Below are positions 8,613 through 16,289 of a stretch of DNA of 64,000 bases, piece after piece. The notes under the pieces were generated by a model, which did no database searches, was not told the origin of the DNA, and was given only the letters and a program-made list of their open reading frames with translations. Source of the DNA: Amycolatopsis sp. NBC_00345 (GTDB lineage: Bacteria; Actinomycetota; Actinomycetes; Mycobacteriales; Pseudonocardiaceae); assembly GCF_036116635.1 (NCBI RefSeq), contig NZ_CP107995.1, forward strand, positions 8,804,001 to 8,868,000, in the 5' to 3' direction. The translations under genes were made by a program, and so were the position numbers. Numbering within the stretch: the stretch's first letter is position 1; every line of letters starts with the position of its first letter.

Positions 8613-9929
8613 GTGAAGATCAGTGTCTTCGGGCTGGGTTACGTGGGATGTGTGTCCGCGGCCTGTCTGGCGGGACGTGGGCACGAGGTCATCGGTGTCG
8701 ACGTGAACCCGGTGAAGGTCGACTTGGTGACGTCCGGCCACGCGCCGGTGGTCGAGGAGCGGATCGGTGAGCTGACGGCGGCGGTCGTGGCGTCCGGGGC
8801 GCTGCGCGCGACCACCGACGTGGCCAAGGCCCTGGCGGAGAGCGACGTGTCGCTCGTGTGCGTGGGCACGCCGTCGGCGGCCAACGGCAGCCTGTCCACC
8901 GAGTACCTGGAACGGGTCGCCGACCAGATCGGCGAAGCGTTGGCGCGCAAGGGGACCCGGCACACGGTCGTGTTCCGCAGCACCATGCTGCCGGGCACCT
9001 GCCTCGACCTGCTGGTGCCGATCCTGGAGAAGTCCAGCGGCGGCACGGCTGGCGTCGACTTCGGCGTCGCGGTGAACCCCGAGTTCCTGCGTGAGGGCAG
9101 CAGCGTCCGCGACTTCTTCGACCCGCCCAAGACCGTGATCGGCGAGATCGACCCGGCCAGCGGCGACGTGGTGGCCCAGCTCTACGAGGGACTGCCCGGC
9201 GACGTCTTCCGCGTGCCGATCCCGGTCGCGGAGATGACGAAGTACGCCGACAACGCCTTCCACGGCCTCAAGATCGGCTTCGCGAACGAACTCGGCTCCA
9301 TCTGCCGGGCGCTCGGCCTCGACTCGCACAAGGTGATGGACGTCTTCCTCGCCGACCGCAAGCTCAACGTGAGCCCCGCGTACCTGCGGCCCGGCTTCGC
9401 GTTCGGCGGCTCGTGCCTGCCGAAGGACCTGCGCGGGCTCGTGTACGCGGCGCACCGCGCGGACGTTTCCGTGCCGATCCTCGCGCACGTGCTGCCGTCC
9501 AACGACGATCACCTGCAGCGCGCGTTCGACCTGGTCGCGCGCACCGGCAAGCGCAAGGTCGGGCTGTTCGGGCTGTCGTTCAAGCCCGGCACCGACGACC
9601 TGCGCGAGAGCCCGCTCGTCGAGCTGGCCGAGCGGCTGCTGGGCAAGGGCTACGACCTCAAGATCTACGACGCCAACGTCAGCCTCTCGCGGCTGATGGG
9701 CGCGAACCGCGAGTACATCGAGGGCCGGCTGCCGCATCTCGGCCAGCTGCTCGCCGGCTCCGTCGAAGAGGTGCTGGAGCACGCCGACGTCTGCCTGATC
9801 GGCACGGCCGACCCCGCGGTGCTGGCCGCGCTCCCGCACGGCGGCGGGCAGACGCTCGTCGACCTGGTCCGCATCCCCGACGCCGAGGCGCGCCGGGCCG
9901 AAGAGGGATACGTCGGACTTGCCTGGTGA
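8613..9929 (+). CDS. UDP-glucose/GDP-mannose 6-dehydrogenase family
   Basis: A 438-residue nucleotide-sugar dehydrogenase that oxidises C6 of an NDP-hexose twice to the uronic acid using NAD. It has an N-terminal Rossmann motif (VFGLGYVGCVSAACLAGRGHEVIGVD region), NPEFLREGSSVRDF, the catalytic Cys in GFAFGGSCLPKDLRG (about residue 267), and a C-terminal sugar-binding half with GLSFKPGTDDLRESP. The overall pattern resembles AlgD-type GDP-mannose dehydrogenase more than UDP-glucose dehydrogenase, but sugar choice is uncertain. GTG 8613 follows GGAGG at nine bases; a longer frame to 8538 lacks support. It is the first gene of the plus-strand polysaccharide locus and points to an acidic polymer. 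Confidence 0.88.
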   Translation: MKISVFGLGYVGCVSAACLAGRGHEVIGVDVNPVKVDLVTSGHAPVVEERIGELTAAVVASGALRATTDVAKALAESDVSLVCVGTPSAANGSLSTEYLERVADQIGEALARKGTRHTVVFRSTMLPGTCLDLLVPILEKSSGGTAGVDFGVAVNPEFLREGSSVRDFFDPPKTVIGEIDPASGDVVAQLYEGLPGDVFRVPIPVAEMTKYADNAFHGLKIGFANELGSICRALGLDSHKVMDVFLADRKLNVSPAYLRPGFAFGGSCLPKDLRGLVYAAHRADVSVPILAHVLPSNDDHLQRAFDLVARTGKRKVGLFGLSFKPGTDDLRESPLVELAERLLGKGYDLKIYDANVSLSRLMGANREYIEGRLPHLGQLLAGSVEEVLEHADVCLIGTADPAVLAALPHGGGQTLVDLVRIPDAEARRAEEGYVGLAW

Positions 9930-11109
9930 CAAGAGAAGAGCGCTGATCCTGGTCGAGAACCTCTCGGTCCCCTTCGACCGCCGCGTGTGGCAGGAGTGCA
10001 CGACGCTGCGCGACGCCGGCTGGGAGGTGCACGTGATCTGCCCGCAGGGCACCAAACGTGACACCGAGTCCGAGGCCGTGATCGACGAGGTCCACATCCA
10101 CCGTTACCCGCTCACGGCGGCCACCGGCGGCCCGGCCGGGTACCTGCAGGAGTACGGCACCGCGCTGTGGCACACGTTCCGGCTCGCGCGCCGGATCGGC
10201 CCGGTCGACGTCGTGCACGCCTGCAACCCGCCGGACCTGCTGTTCCTCGTCGCCCGGATGCTCAAGCGCCAGGGCGCGAAGTTCGTCTTCGACCAGCACG
10301 ACCTCGTGCCGGAGCTGTACCTCTCGCGGTTCGACCGCGGCCAGGACCGGCTCTACCGCGGTGTCTGCGCGCTGGAGCGCTCGACCTACCGGGCGGCCGA
10401 CGTCGTGATCTCCACCAACGAGAGCTACCGCCAGGTCGCGCTCATCCGTGGCGGCAAACGGCCCGAGGACGTGTTCGTGGTCCGCAGCGCGCCCGTGGTC
10501 GAGCGGTTCCACGAGGTGCCGGTGGAGCCGGAACTCAAGCGCGGCAAGCCCCATCTGCTCTGCTACCTCGGCGTGATGGGTCCGCAGGACGGCGTCGACT
10601 ACGCGTTGCGCGCCCTGGCTTCACTGCGGGACGAGGTGGGCCGGGATGACTGGCACGCCGTGTTCCTCGGCGCCGGCGACACGTTCGACGAGATGGTGGC
10701 GCTGTCGAAGCGGCTGGGCCTGGACGATCAGGTCGAGTTCACCGGCCGCGTCTCCGACGCCGACCTGCTGCGCTACCTGTCCGCGGCCGACGTGTGCCTT
10801 TCGCCCGACCCGCTCAACCCGCTCAACGACGTGTCGACCATGAACAAGATCATGGAGTACATGGCGATGAGCAAGCCCATCGTCTCGTTCGAGCTGCGTG
10901 AGGCCCGCGTTTCGGCGGGCGACGCCGCGCTCTACGCGCCGCCGAACGACGTCGCCGAGTTCGCCCGTCTGGTCGGCGTGCTGCTCGACTCCCCGGAGGA
11001 GCGGGCCCGCATGGGCAAGCTCGGCCAGGAGCGGGTCAGCGGGCCGTTGGCCTGGGGGAATTCGCAGAAGGCGCTGCTGGCCGCGTATGAGCGGGCCGTC
11101 CGGTCTTGA
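9919..11109 (+). CDS. Glycosyltransferase family 4
   Basis: A 396-residue GT-B glycosyltransferase. The N-terminal domain has LSVPFDRRVWQECTTLRDAGWEVHVICP and DQHDLVPELY. The C-terminal donor domain has LLCYLGVMGPQDGVDYALRA and the end motif DPLNPLNDVSTMNKIMEYMAMSKPIVSFEL. It transfers a sugar from a nucleotide donor to a lipid-linked acceptor at the cytoplasmic face. The TTG start at 9919 lies inside the preceding dehydrogenase gene (11-base overlap), which implies coupling. A 112-base gap follows, so it may end the first short unit of the locus. Confidence 0.87.
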   Translation: MPGDKRRALILVENLSVPFDRRVWQECTTLRDAGWEVHVICPQGTKRDTESEAVIDEVHIHRYPLTAATGGPAGYLQEYGTALWHTFRLARRIGPVDVVHACNPPDLLFLVARMLKRQGAKFVFDQHDLVPELYLSRFDRGQDRLYRGVCALERSTYRAADVVISTNESYRQVALIRGGKRPEDVFVVRSAPVVERFHEVPVEPELKRGKPHLLCYLGVMGPQDGVDYALRALASLRDEVGRDDWHAVFLGAGDTFDEMVALSKRLGLDDQVEFTGRVSDADLLRYLSAADVCLSPDPLNPLNDVSTMNKIMEYMAMSKPIVSFELREARVSAGDAALYAPPNDVAEFARLVGVLLDSPEERARMGKLGQERVSGPLAWGNSQKALLAAYERAVRS

Positions 11110-11221
11110 TCGCGGTTTGAACAAGGTTGCGACGACCGGTGTAACCAACACCTGCAGCCCGACGACGGGGTTACTGACCGGCACGCCACTGGTGAGATCG
11201 GATGCGGGAGGAGACCCCGGT

Positions 11222-12586
11222 TTGAGTGACGACACGGTTCGGCTTTCCACGGTGGGGGTGCTCCTCCGGCGGCGGTGGCGGGCATTGCTGCTCTTGGTGG
11301 TGGTCGGCGCGGGCGTCGGCGCCGCCGCTTCGGTGGTGTTCTCGCCGGGGTACGAGACGTCGGCGAGCGTGCTGCTGCAAGGCCCGCGTCAGGCCGACGA
11401 ATTGCTGACGCAGGCGCAGGTCGCGACCAGCTCTGTGGTGCTGGACCGGGCGTCGGCCACCCTCGGCCTGCGGGTCAGCGGCACGGACCTGCAGAAGTCG
11501 GTGACCGCTTCGGTGGCCCAGGGCAACGTCGTGACGATCACGACCAAGGGCGACAGCCCGCTGGCCGCGCAGCAGCTCGCGGACGAGGTGGCGAAGGAGT
11601 TCGTCAAGTACTCCACCCAGCTGCTCAGCAATTCGGCGGACACCGCGGCCCAGCTCGCGCAGGAGCAGCGCGAAGCCCTGCGCCAGCAGGTGACCCAGAC
11701 CAACCAGCGGATCCTCGACCTGTCCCGCTCGGTGCAGGACGGCCAGACCGTCGAGGCCGTGCAGGTCCAGACCGAGCTGCAGGGCCTGCGCACCTCGCTC
11801 GAGCAGGCGATGAACAACCTCAACGCGGCCGACGCGGCCACCGGCACGGGCAACATGGTCGTGATGGGCCCGGCCGAACGGCCGACGTCACCCGCCGCGC
11901 CCACGATGCCGCAGCTGGTCGCCGGCGGCGCCGTCCTCTTCTTCCTCGTCGGCCTCCTCGGTCACCTCTTCGGCTCGCGCAACGATCGACGGCTGCGCGG
12001 CGAGGAGGAGATCGGCTCGGCGCTCGGCGCGCCCGTACTGGCCGCTGTCGACGTGCCCGAGTCCGCCCAGCGCGTCAAGGCCGCCGGTCTGCGGGGACGG
12101 CTGCGCCGGCTCATCGGCAGCGACCGGCCGTGGAACCTGCCCCCGGTGCCGGCCTCGGCCGACCGGGCCAGCCGCGACCTGCGTTACCGGCGGGTGCTCG
12201 CCCGGCTGACCGCCGAAAAGGGCGTCCGGCGGCTGCTCGTGCTGGTCGCCGAGGGCGACACCGCGGCGAAGCAGGCCGTTGCCCAGTTCACCGCGCTGGC
12301 GGATTCCGAGCGGCCGCGCGTGGAGCTGACCGTCGCCGAAGTGACGGCGGCGCAACCGGTTGTGCCGGACGGCGCCACTGGCGTGCTTGTAGTGCTCTCC
12401 CTCGGCTCGCGCAGCGCGTGGGAGCTGGTCGCCATCGCGGAAGCCTGCGCCGACGCCGGGCACGAGGTGCTGGGCGCCGTGCTCACCCGCGCGGTCCGGG
12501 TCAAGGGCAAGCCGCGCAAGGAACCCGCCGACGCGGGTCCACCCCAGGTCCCGGCGGGCCGTGACGTGATGGTTGGTTCGGCGTGA
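11222..12586 (+). CDS. Wzz/BY-kinase-like chain-length protein 1 (no P-loop)
   Basis: A 454-residue polysaccharide co-polymerase-like protein. A basic N-terminus is followed by TM1 (residues about 18-40). A periplasmic-type coiled-coil region follows (AQLAQEQREALRQQVTQTNQ), then a Pro-rich segment, TM2 (about 225-245), and a cytoplasmic domain of about 200 residues. That domain resembles the fold of bacterial tyrosine kinases (GVRRLLVLVAEGDTAAKQAV) but has no Walker A GK[ST]. Such proteins set polymer length together with Wzy. The start is TTG 11222, chosen because GGGAGGAG lies eight bases before it; the longer frame upstream lacks such a site. It overlaps the next gene as GTGA. Confidence 0.82.
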   Translation: MSDDTVRLSTVGVLLRRRWRALLLLVVVGAGVGAAASVVFSPGYETSASVLLQGPRQADELLTQAQVATSSVVLDRASATLGLRVSGTDLQKSVTASVAQGNVVTITTKGDSPLAAQQLADEVAKEFVKYSTQLLSNSADTAAQLAQEQREALRQQVTQTNQRILDLSRSVQDGQTVEAVQVQTELQGLRTSLEQAMNNLNAADAATGTGNMVVMGPAERPTSPAAPTMPQLVAGGAVLFFLVGLLGHLFGSRNDRRLRGEEEIGSALGAPVLAAVDVPESAQRVKAAGLRGRLRRLIGSDRPWNLPPVPASADRASRDLRYRRVLARLTAEKGVRRLLVLVAEGDTAAKQAVAQFTALADSERPRVELTVAEVTAAQPVVPDGATGVLVVLSLGSRSAWELVAIAEACADAGHEVLGAVLTRAVRVKGKPRKEPADAGPPQVPAGRDVMVGSA

Positions 12587-14295
12587 CGAGTCCGCAGAGT
12601 TCCTCCCCGCCGTTGGTCGACCTGCACCGCTTGGCCGTGGCCCTGCGCCGTCGACGCCGGTTGTGGCTCGGCTTCGCGCTGGCCGGACTGGTCCTCGGCG
12701 GGGCCGCGGCGATCGCCCTGCCCGCGGCGCCGACCGCCGTCACCAAGATCATCGTGGTCCACCCCGACGACTCGCCGACCGACAGCGGCACGCTGATGCG
12801 CACCGACGTCGCGGTGCTGGAGACGGCGAAGATCGCGTCCGCGGCGTTGAAGAAGGCCGGCAGCACCGAAGCGCCGGCGGACTTCCTCAAGGACTACACC
12901 GGCCTCGGGCTGACCAACAACGTCATGCAGGTTTCGGTCAAGGCCAAGACGAAGGCCGACGCCCTCGCCAAGGCGCAGGCACTCGCCGACGTTTTCGTCG
13001 CCGACCACGTGCAGCGCAACCAGGCCGCCGCGACCGCGCAGTCCAAGGCCCTGCTCGACCAGCGCTCGCAGGCCCAGCAGCAGCTGGCGGACATCGACGC
13101 GCAGGCCGCGACGGAGAACGCCAAGGGCAGCAAGTCGAACGCGGGCACGCTCGCCCAGCTCTACACCCAGCGCGCCGACCTCGTGTCGAAGATCGCGGAC
13201 CTGCAGAACCAGGCGCAACAGGCGGGCATCGGCACGCCGCAGGTCGCCGCGGGCACGCAGATCGTGGACGCGCCGGCCGTGCTGCCGGCGTCGCTGCTGA
13301 AGACGGGCGCCACGAACGGCGCCATCGGCCTCGCGCTGGGGCTGGCGCTCGGCCTCGCGTTCGCCGCGGTCACGGCGCTGGTGCGCGACCGGCCGGTGCT
13401 GCGCCGTGAGATCGCCGAGCACCTCGGCGCCTCGGTGATCGCGCAGCTGCCGTCGAAACTGCCCGGCCCGGCCCGGTTCTGGTCCCGCGGCCCGGGGGTG
13501 TCGGAGCGCAAGCGGGTGGCCGTCACGCTCGCCCGCGCCACGCGGTCGGAACGGGGGCCGCTCGCGCTGCTGGAGCTGGGCGCGCCCGGCGTCGCCGCGG
13601 AGCTGGCGCTGAACCTGGCGAAGGAGCTGGCCGAAGACGGCCCGGTGGTGGTCGTCGACGACCTGCCGCGCCGCGACGTCGGCAAGCTGCCGGTCGCGGG
13701 CGACGTGCGGGTCGTCGAGGCCGGTGACCCGGCCGTGGACGCGGCATCGCGGCGCATCGGCGTCGGCACGGTCGCGCCGGGCACCGCGTGGACGGACCTC
13801 GAATACCTGGGCACGGAGGCGGTGCTCGTCGTCCGCGCCGGGCATGCGAACACGCTGTGGCTGCACACGGTCGCGCGCCAGCTCGCCGACTGCCGGATCC
13901 CGATCGCCGGCGTGGTGCTCGTCGACCCGGACCCGAAGGACCACACAGACGGCACGCTCTGGGACGGCCTGCACACGGCGTTGCGGGGCCGGGCGTCGGC
14001 CGTCGTGGCCAAGCAGGCCGAACAGGTCACAGGGGAACCGGCCGTGCACGCCACGGCCGAGCGGGTCGCGGTCGAGGGGACCTCAGCGGACCGGATTTCG
14101 GGCGGGACCGGGCCGCGCAAGTTCGTCGAGCAGCGGCCGGAGCGGCCGATCGACTGGCCGATGGAGCCGGCGGGCGAGCGCGCGGCCGTGGCCCCGCGTG
14201 AGACCGACTCGTTCGACGCGCCGACCCGCCGGTTCCGGCCGGTCGTCCCGCAGCACTCGACCACCGCCGTCAACGGCAACGGCCACCAAACCTGA
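12583..14295 (+). CDS. Wzz/BY-kinase-like chain-length protein 2 (degenerate P-loop)
   Basis: A 570-residue second co-polymerase-like protein, coupled to the first by a GTGA overlap. TM1 is at about 28-48, an Ala/Gln-rich coiled coil at about 110-215 (QSKALLDQRSQAQQQLADID), and TM2 at about 245-267. A kinase-like cytoplasmic domain follows: LLELGAPGVAAELALNLAKE aligns with the usual P-loop region but lacks the GK[ST], while VVVVDDLPRRDV looks like Walker A-prime/B remains. The C-terminal about 100 residues are low-complexity, with Arg/Pro/Thr stretches. It is probably a scaffolding pseudo-kinase rather than an active enzyme. Its stop TGA touches the palindromic repeat that follows. Confidence 0.8.
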   Translation: MTSPQSSSPPLVDLHRLAVALRRRRRLWLGFALAGLVLGGAAAIALPAAPTAVTKIIVVHPDDSPTDSGTLMRTDVAVLETAKIASAALKKAGSTEAPADFLKDYTGLGLTNNVMQVSVKAKTKADALAKAQALADVFVADHVQRNQAAATAQSKALLDQRSQAQQQLADIDAQAATENAKGSKSNAGTLAQLYTQRADLVSKIADLQNQAQQAGIGTPQVAAGTQIVDAPAVLPASLLKTGATNGAIGLALGLALGLAFAAVTALVRDRPVLRREIAEHLGASVIAQLPSKLPGPARFWSRGPGVSERKRVAVTLARATRSERGPLALLELGAPGVAAELALNLAKELAEDGPVVVVDDLPRRDVGKLPVAGDVRVVEAGDPAVDAASRRIGVGTVAPGTAWTDLEYLGTEAVLVVRAGHANTLWLHTVARQLADCRIPIAGVVLVDPDPKDHTDGTLWDGLHTALRGRASAVVAKQAEQVTGEPAVHATAERVAVEGTSADRISGGTGPRKFVEQRPERPIDWPMEPAGERAAVAPRETDSFDAPTRRFRPVVPQHSTTAVNGNGHQT

Positions 14296-14342
14296 CTTGT
14301 GAGTGTTTATGACGGTTCTAACCGTCATAAACACTCACAAGT
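14295..14342. repeat. Palindromic repeat family A, copy 2 (23-bp arms)
   Basis: A perfect inverted repeat with 23-bp arms around CT, starting ACTTGTGAGTGTTTATGACG. Its first base is the last base of the preceding stop codon. It lies between the second Wzz-like gene and the asparagine synthase gene and could act as an internal terminator or attenuator in the locus. Confidence 0.95.
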
Positions 14343-14368
14343 CCTGATCTGCAGAGAGGCGAACGCCG

Positions 14369-16282
14369 ATGTGCGGCATCGCAGGTGCTTACCACTGGCC
14401 GGACGGCGGCCCGCTGACCGACCGGCTCACCAAGTGCCTCACGCACCGCGGGCCGGACGGCTCGGGTCACTACGACCACCGTGCCGGGGCCGGTGAAGTC
14501 CACTTAGGACACCGCAGGCTGTCGATCATCGACCTGTCCGAGACGGGCGCGCAGCCGATGGTGGCCGAAGGCCTCGCGCTGACCTACAACGGCGAGCTGT
14601 ACAACGCGCCCGAGCTGCGCGTCGAGCTGGAAGCGAAAGGCGTGAAGTTCCGGGGCACGTCCGATACCGAGGTGCTGCTGCGCGCTTGGCGCGAGTGGGG
14701 CACGGACTGCCTGCCGCGGCTGCGCGGCATGTTCGCGTTCGGCGTCTTCGACGAGCGCACCGGCGAGCTCGTGCTGGTGCGCGACCAGCTGGGCATCAAG
14801 CCGCTGTTCTTCGTACGGCGCGGCGGGGGCGTCGTCTTCTCTTCGGAGCTGAAGGCGCTGGCGGGCGAGCTGGGCGGCACGCTCCAGGTGGACGAGGCCG
14901 CGCTCATCGCGTCGCTGCTCTACTACTGGGTGCCGGACAGCCGGTGCGCCTACCGCGAGGCGGAAAAACTACAGCCCGGCACGTGGGCGCGGTTCCGGCC
15001 GGACGGCACGTGCGAGCGCGGCGCGTACTGGTCGCTGCGCCAGGTGGCCGAGGAGGGCGCGGCCTACACCGGCGACGTCGACCTGCACGCCGTGATCACC
15101 GACTCCACCAGCAAGCACCTGCTCTCCGACGTGCCGGTGGCTACCTTCCTCTCGGGTGGCCTCGACTCCAGCTACCTGACCGCGCTGGCCGCACGGCAGA
15201 CACCCGGGATTTCCGCCTACACCATCGGTTTCCGCGCCGAAGACGCCAAGTTCGAGGCGATGCCGGACGACCTGAAGTACGCCCGGATCGCGGCCGCCAA
15301 GTTCGGCGTGGACCTGCACGAGATCGAGATCGCGCCGCAGGTGCTCGACCTGCTGCCGCGGATGACCTACCACCTCGACGAGCCGATCGGCGATCCCGCG
15401 GCGATCAACTCGTTCCTGATCTGCTCGGCCGCGCGCGAGGCCGGCGTCAAGGTGCTGCTCTCCGGCATGGGCGCCGACGAGCTGTTCGCCGGGTACCGCA
15501 AGCACTTCGCGAACCAGCTGGCCCTGCGTTACCAGCGGGTGCCGGGCCTGGTGCGCCGGCCGATCGGGTCGGTGGTGGACCGGCTGCCGGTCGCCTCGGC
15601 CACGCGCGGCTACCGCAGTGTGCGGTTCGCCAAGCGCTTCCTGTCGTTCGCGGACCTGCCGGAGGAGACGGCGTTCCGGCGCAGCTACACCATGTACGAC
15701 CGCGGCGAGCTGCTCGACCTGGTGAACCCGGACCTGGCCGCGGAGGTGGACGACGTGCTCACCGAGCACTCCGACACCTACAACGACAACGCGCTGACCG
15801 ACTACGTCAACCGCATGTGCCTCGCCGACTCCCGGATGTTCCTGCCCGGCCTGAACCTCGCCTACACCGACCGCTCGACGATGGCCGCGTCCACCGAGGT
15901 GCGCACGCCGTTTGTCGACGTCGAGGTCGTCAAGGCCGCGTTCCGGGTGCCGGGTAACAAGAAGATCGTCGGACGCCAGGGCAAGGCGGCGCTCAAGGAA
16001 GCCGCGCTGGCGATCCTGCCGAAGGAGATCGTCTACCGGCCGAAGGGCCTGTTCAGCGCCCCGCTGCGGGCCTGGATGAGCCGTGACCTCGCGCCGCTGG
16101 TGCGGGAGGTCGTGAACGAGGGCGTGCTCGTCGAATCCGGGTTCCTGCGGCGTGATGCGCTGCAGAAGCTCGTGGCCGAGGACGCCGCCGGGCAGCAGGA
16201 CCGCGCCAAGCACCTCTGGCACATCTTGACCCTCGAGTACTGGTACCGCGGCGCCAAGTCCGCCGCGGCGTCGAGCAGCTAG
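14369..16282 (+). CDS. asnB: Asparagine synthase (glutamine-hydrolysing) family
   Basis: A 637-residue class-B asparagine synthetase-like protein. Cys2 of MCGIAGAYHW is the glutaminase nucleophile of the N-terminal Ntn domain, with HRGPDGSGHY and ALTYNGELYN. The synthetase domain has the PP-loop FLSGGLDSSYLTAL (about residue 265) and LLSGMGADELFAGYRKHF. Family members amidate carboxylates using glutamine and ATP. In polysaccharide loci such enzymes are thought to turn uronic acids into uronamides, and the upstream uronate-forming dehydrogenase supports that reading here; true asparagine synthesis cannot be excluded. The ATG at 14369 lies 27 bases past the palindromic repeat, and the gene is followed after seven bases by the next gene. 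Confidence 0.9.
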   Translation: MCGIAGAYHWPDGGPLTDRLTKCLTHRGPDGSGHYDHRAGAGEVHLGHRRLSIIDLSETGAQPMVAEGLALTYNGELYNAPELRVELEAKGVKFRGTSDTEVLLRAWREWGTDCLPRLRGMFAFGVFDERTGELVLVRDQLGIKPLFFVRRGGGVVFSSELKALAGELGGTLQVDEAALIASLLYYWVPDSRCAYREAEKLQPGTWARFRPDGTCERGAYWSLRQVAEEGAAYTGDVDLHAVITDSTSKHLLSDVPVATFLSGGLDSSYLTALAARQTPGISAYTIGFRAEDAKFEAMPDDLKYARIAAAKFGVDLHEIEIAPQVLDLLPRMTYHLDEPIGDPAAINSFLICSAAREAGVKVLLSGMGADELFAGYRKHFANQLALRYQRVPGLVRRPIGSVVDRLPVASATRGYRSVRFAKRFLSFADLPEETAFRRSYTMYDRGELLDLVNPDLAAEVDDVLTEHSDTYNDNALTDYVNRMCLADSRMFLPGLNLAYTDRSTMAASTEVRTPFVDVEVVKAAFRVPGNKKIVGRQGKAALKEAALAILPKEIVYRPKGLFSAPLRAWMSRDLAPLVREVVNEGVLVESGFLRRDALQKLVAEDAAGQQDRAKHLWHILTLEYWYRGAKSAAASSS

Positions 16283-16289
16283 GAGCGTT

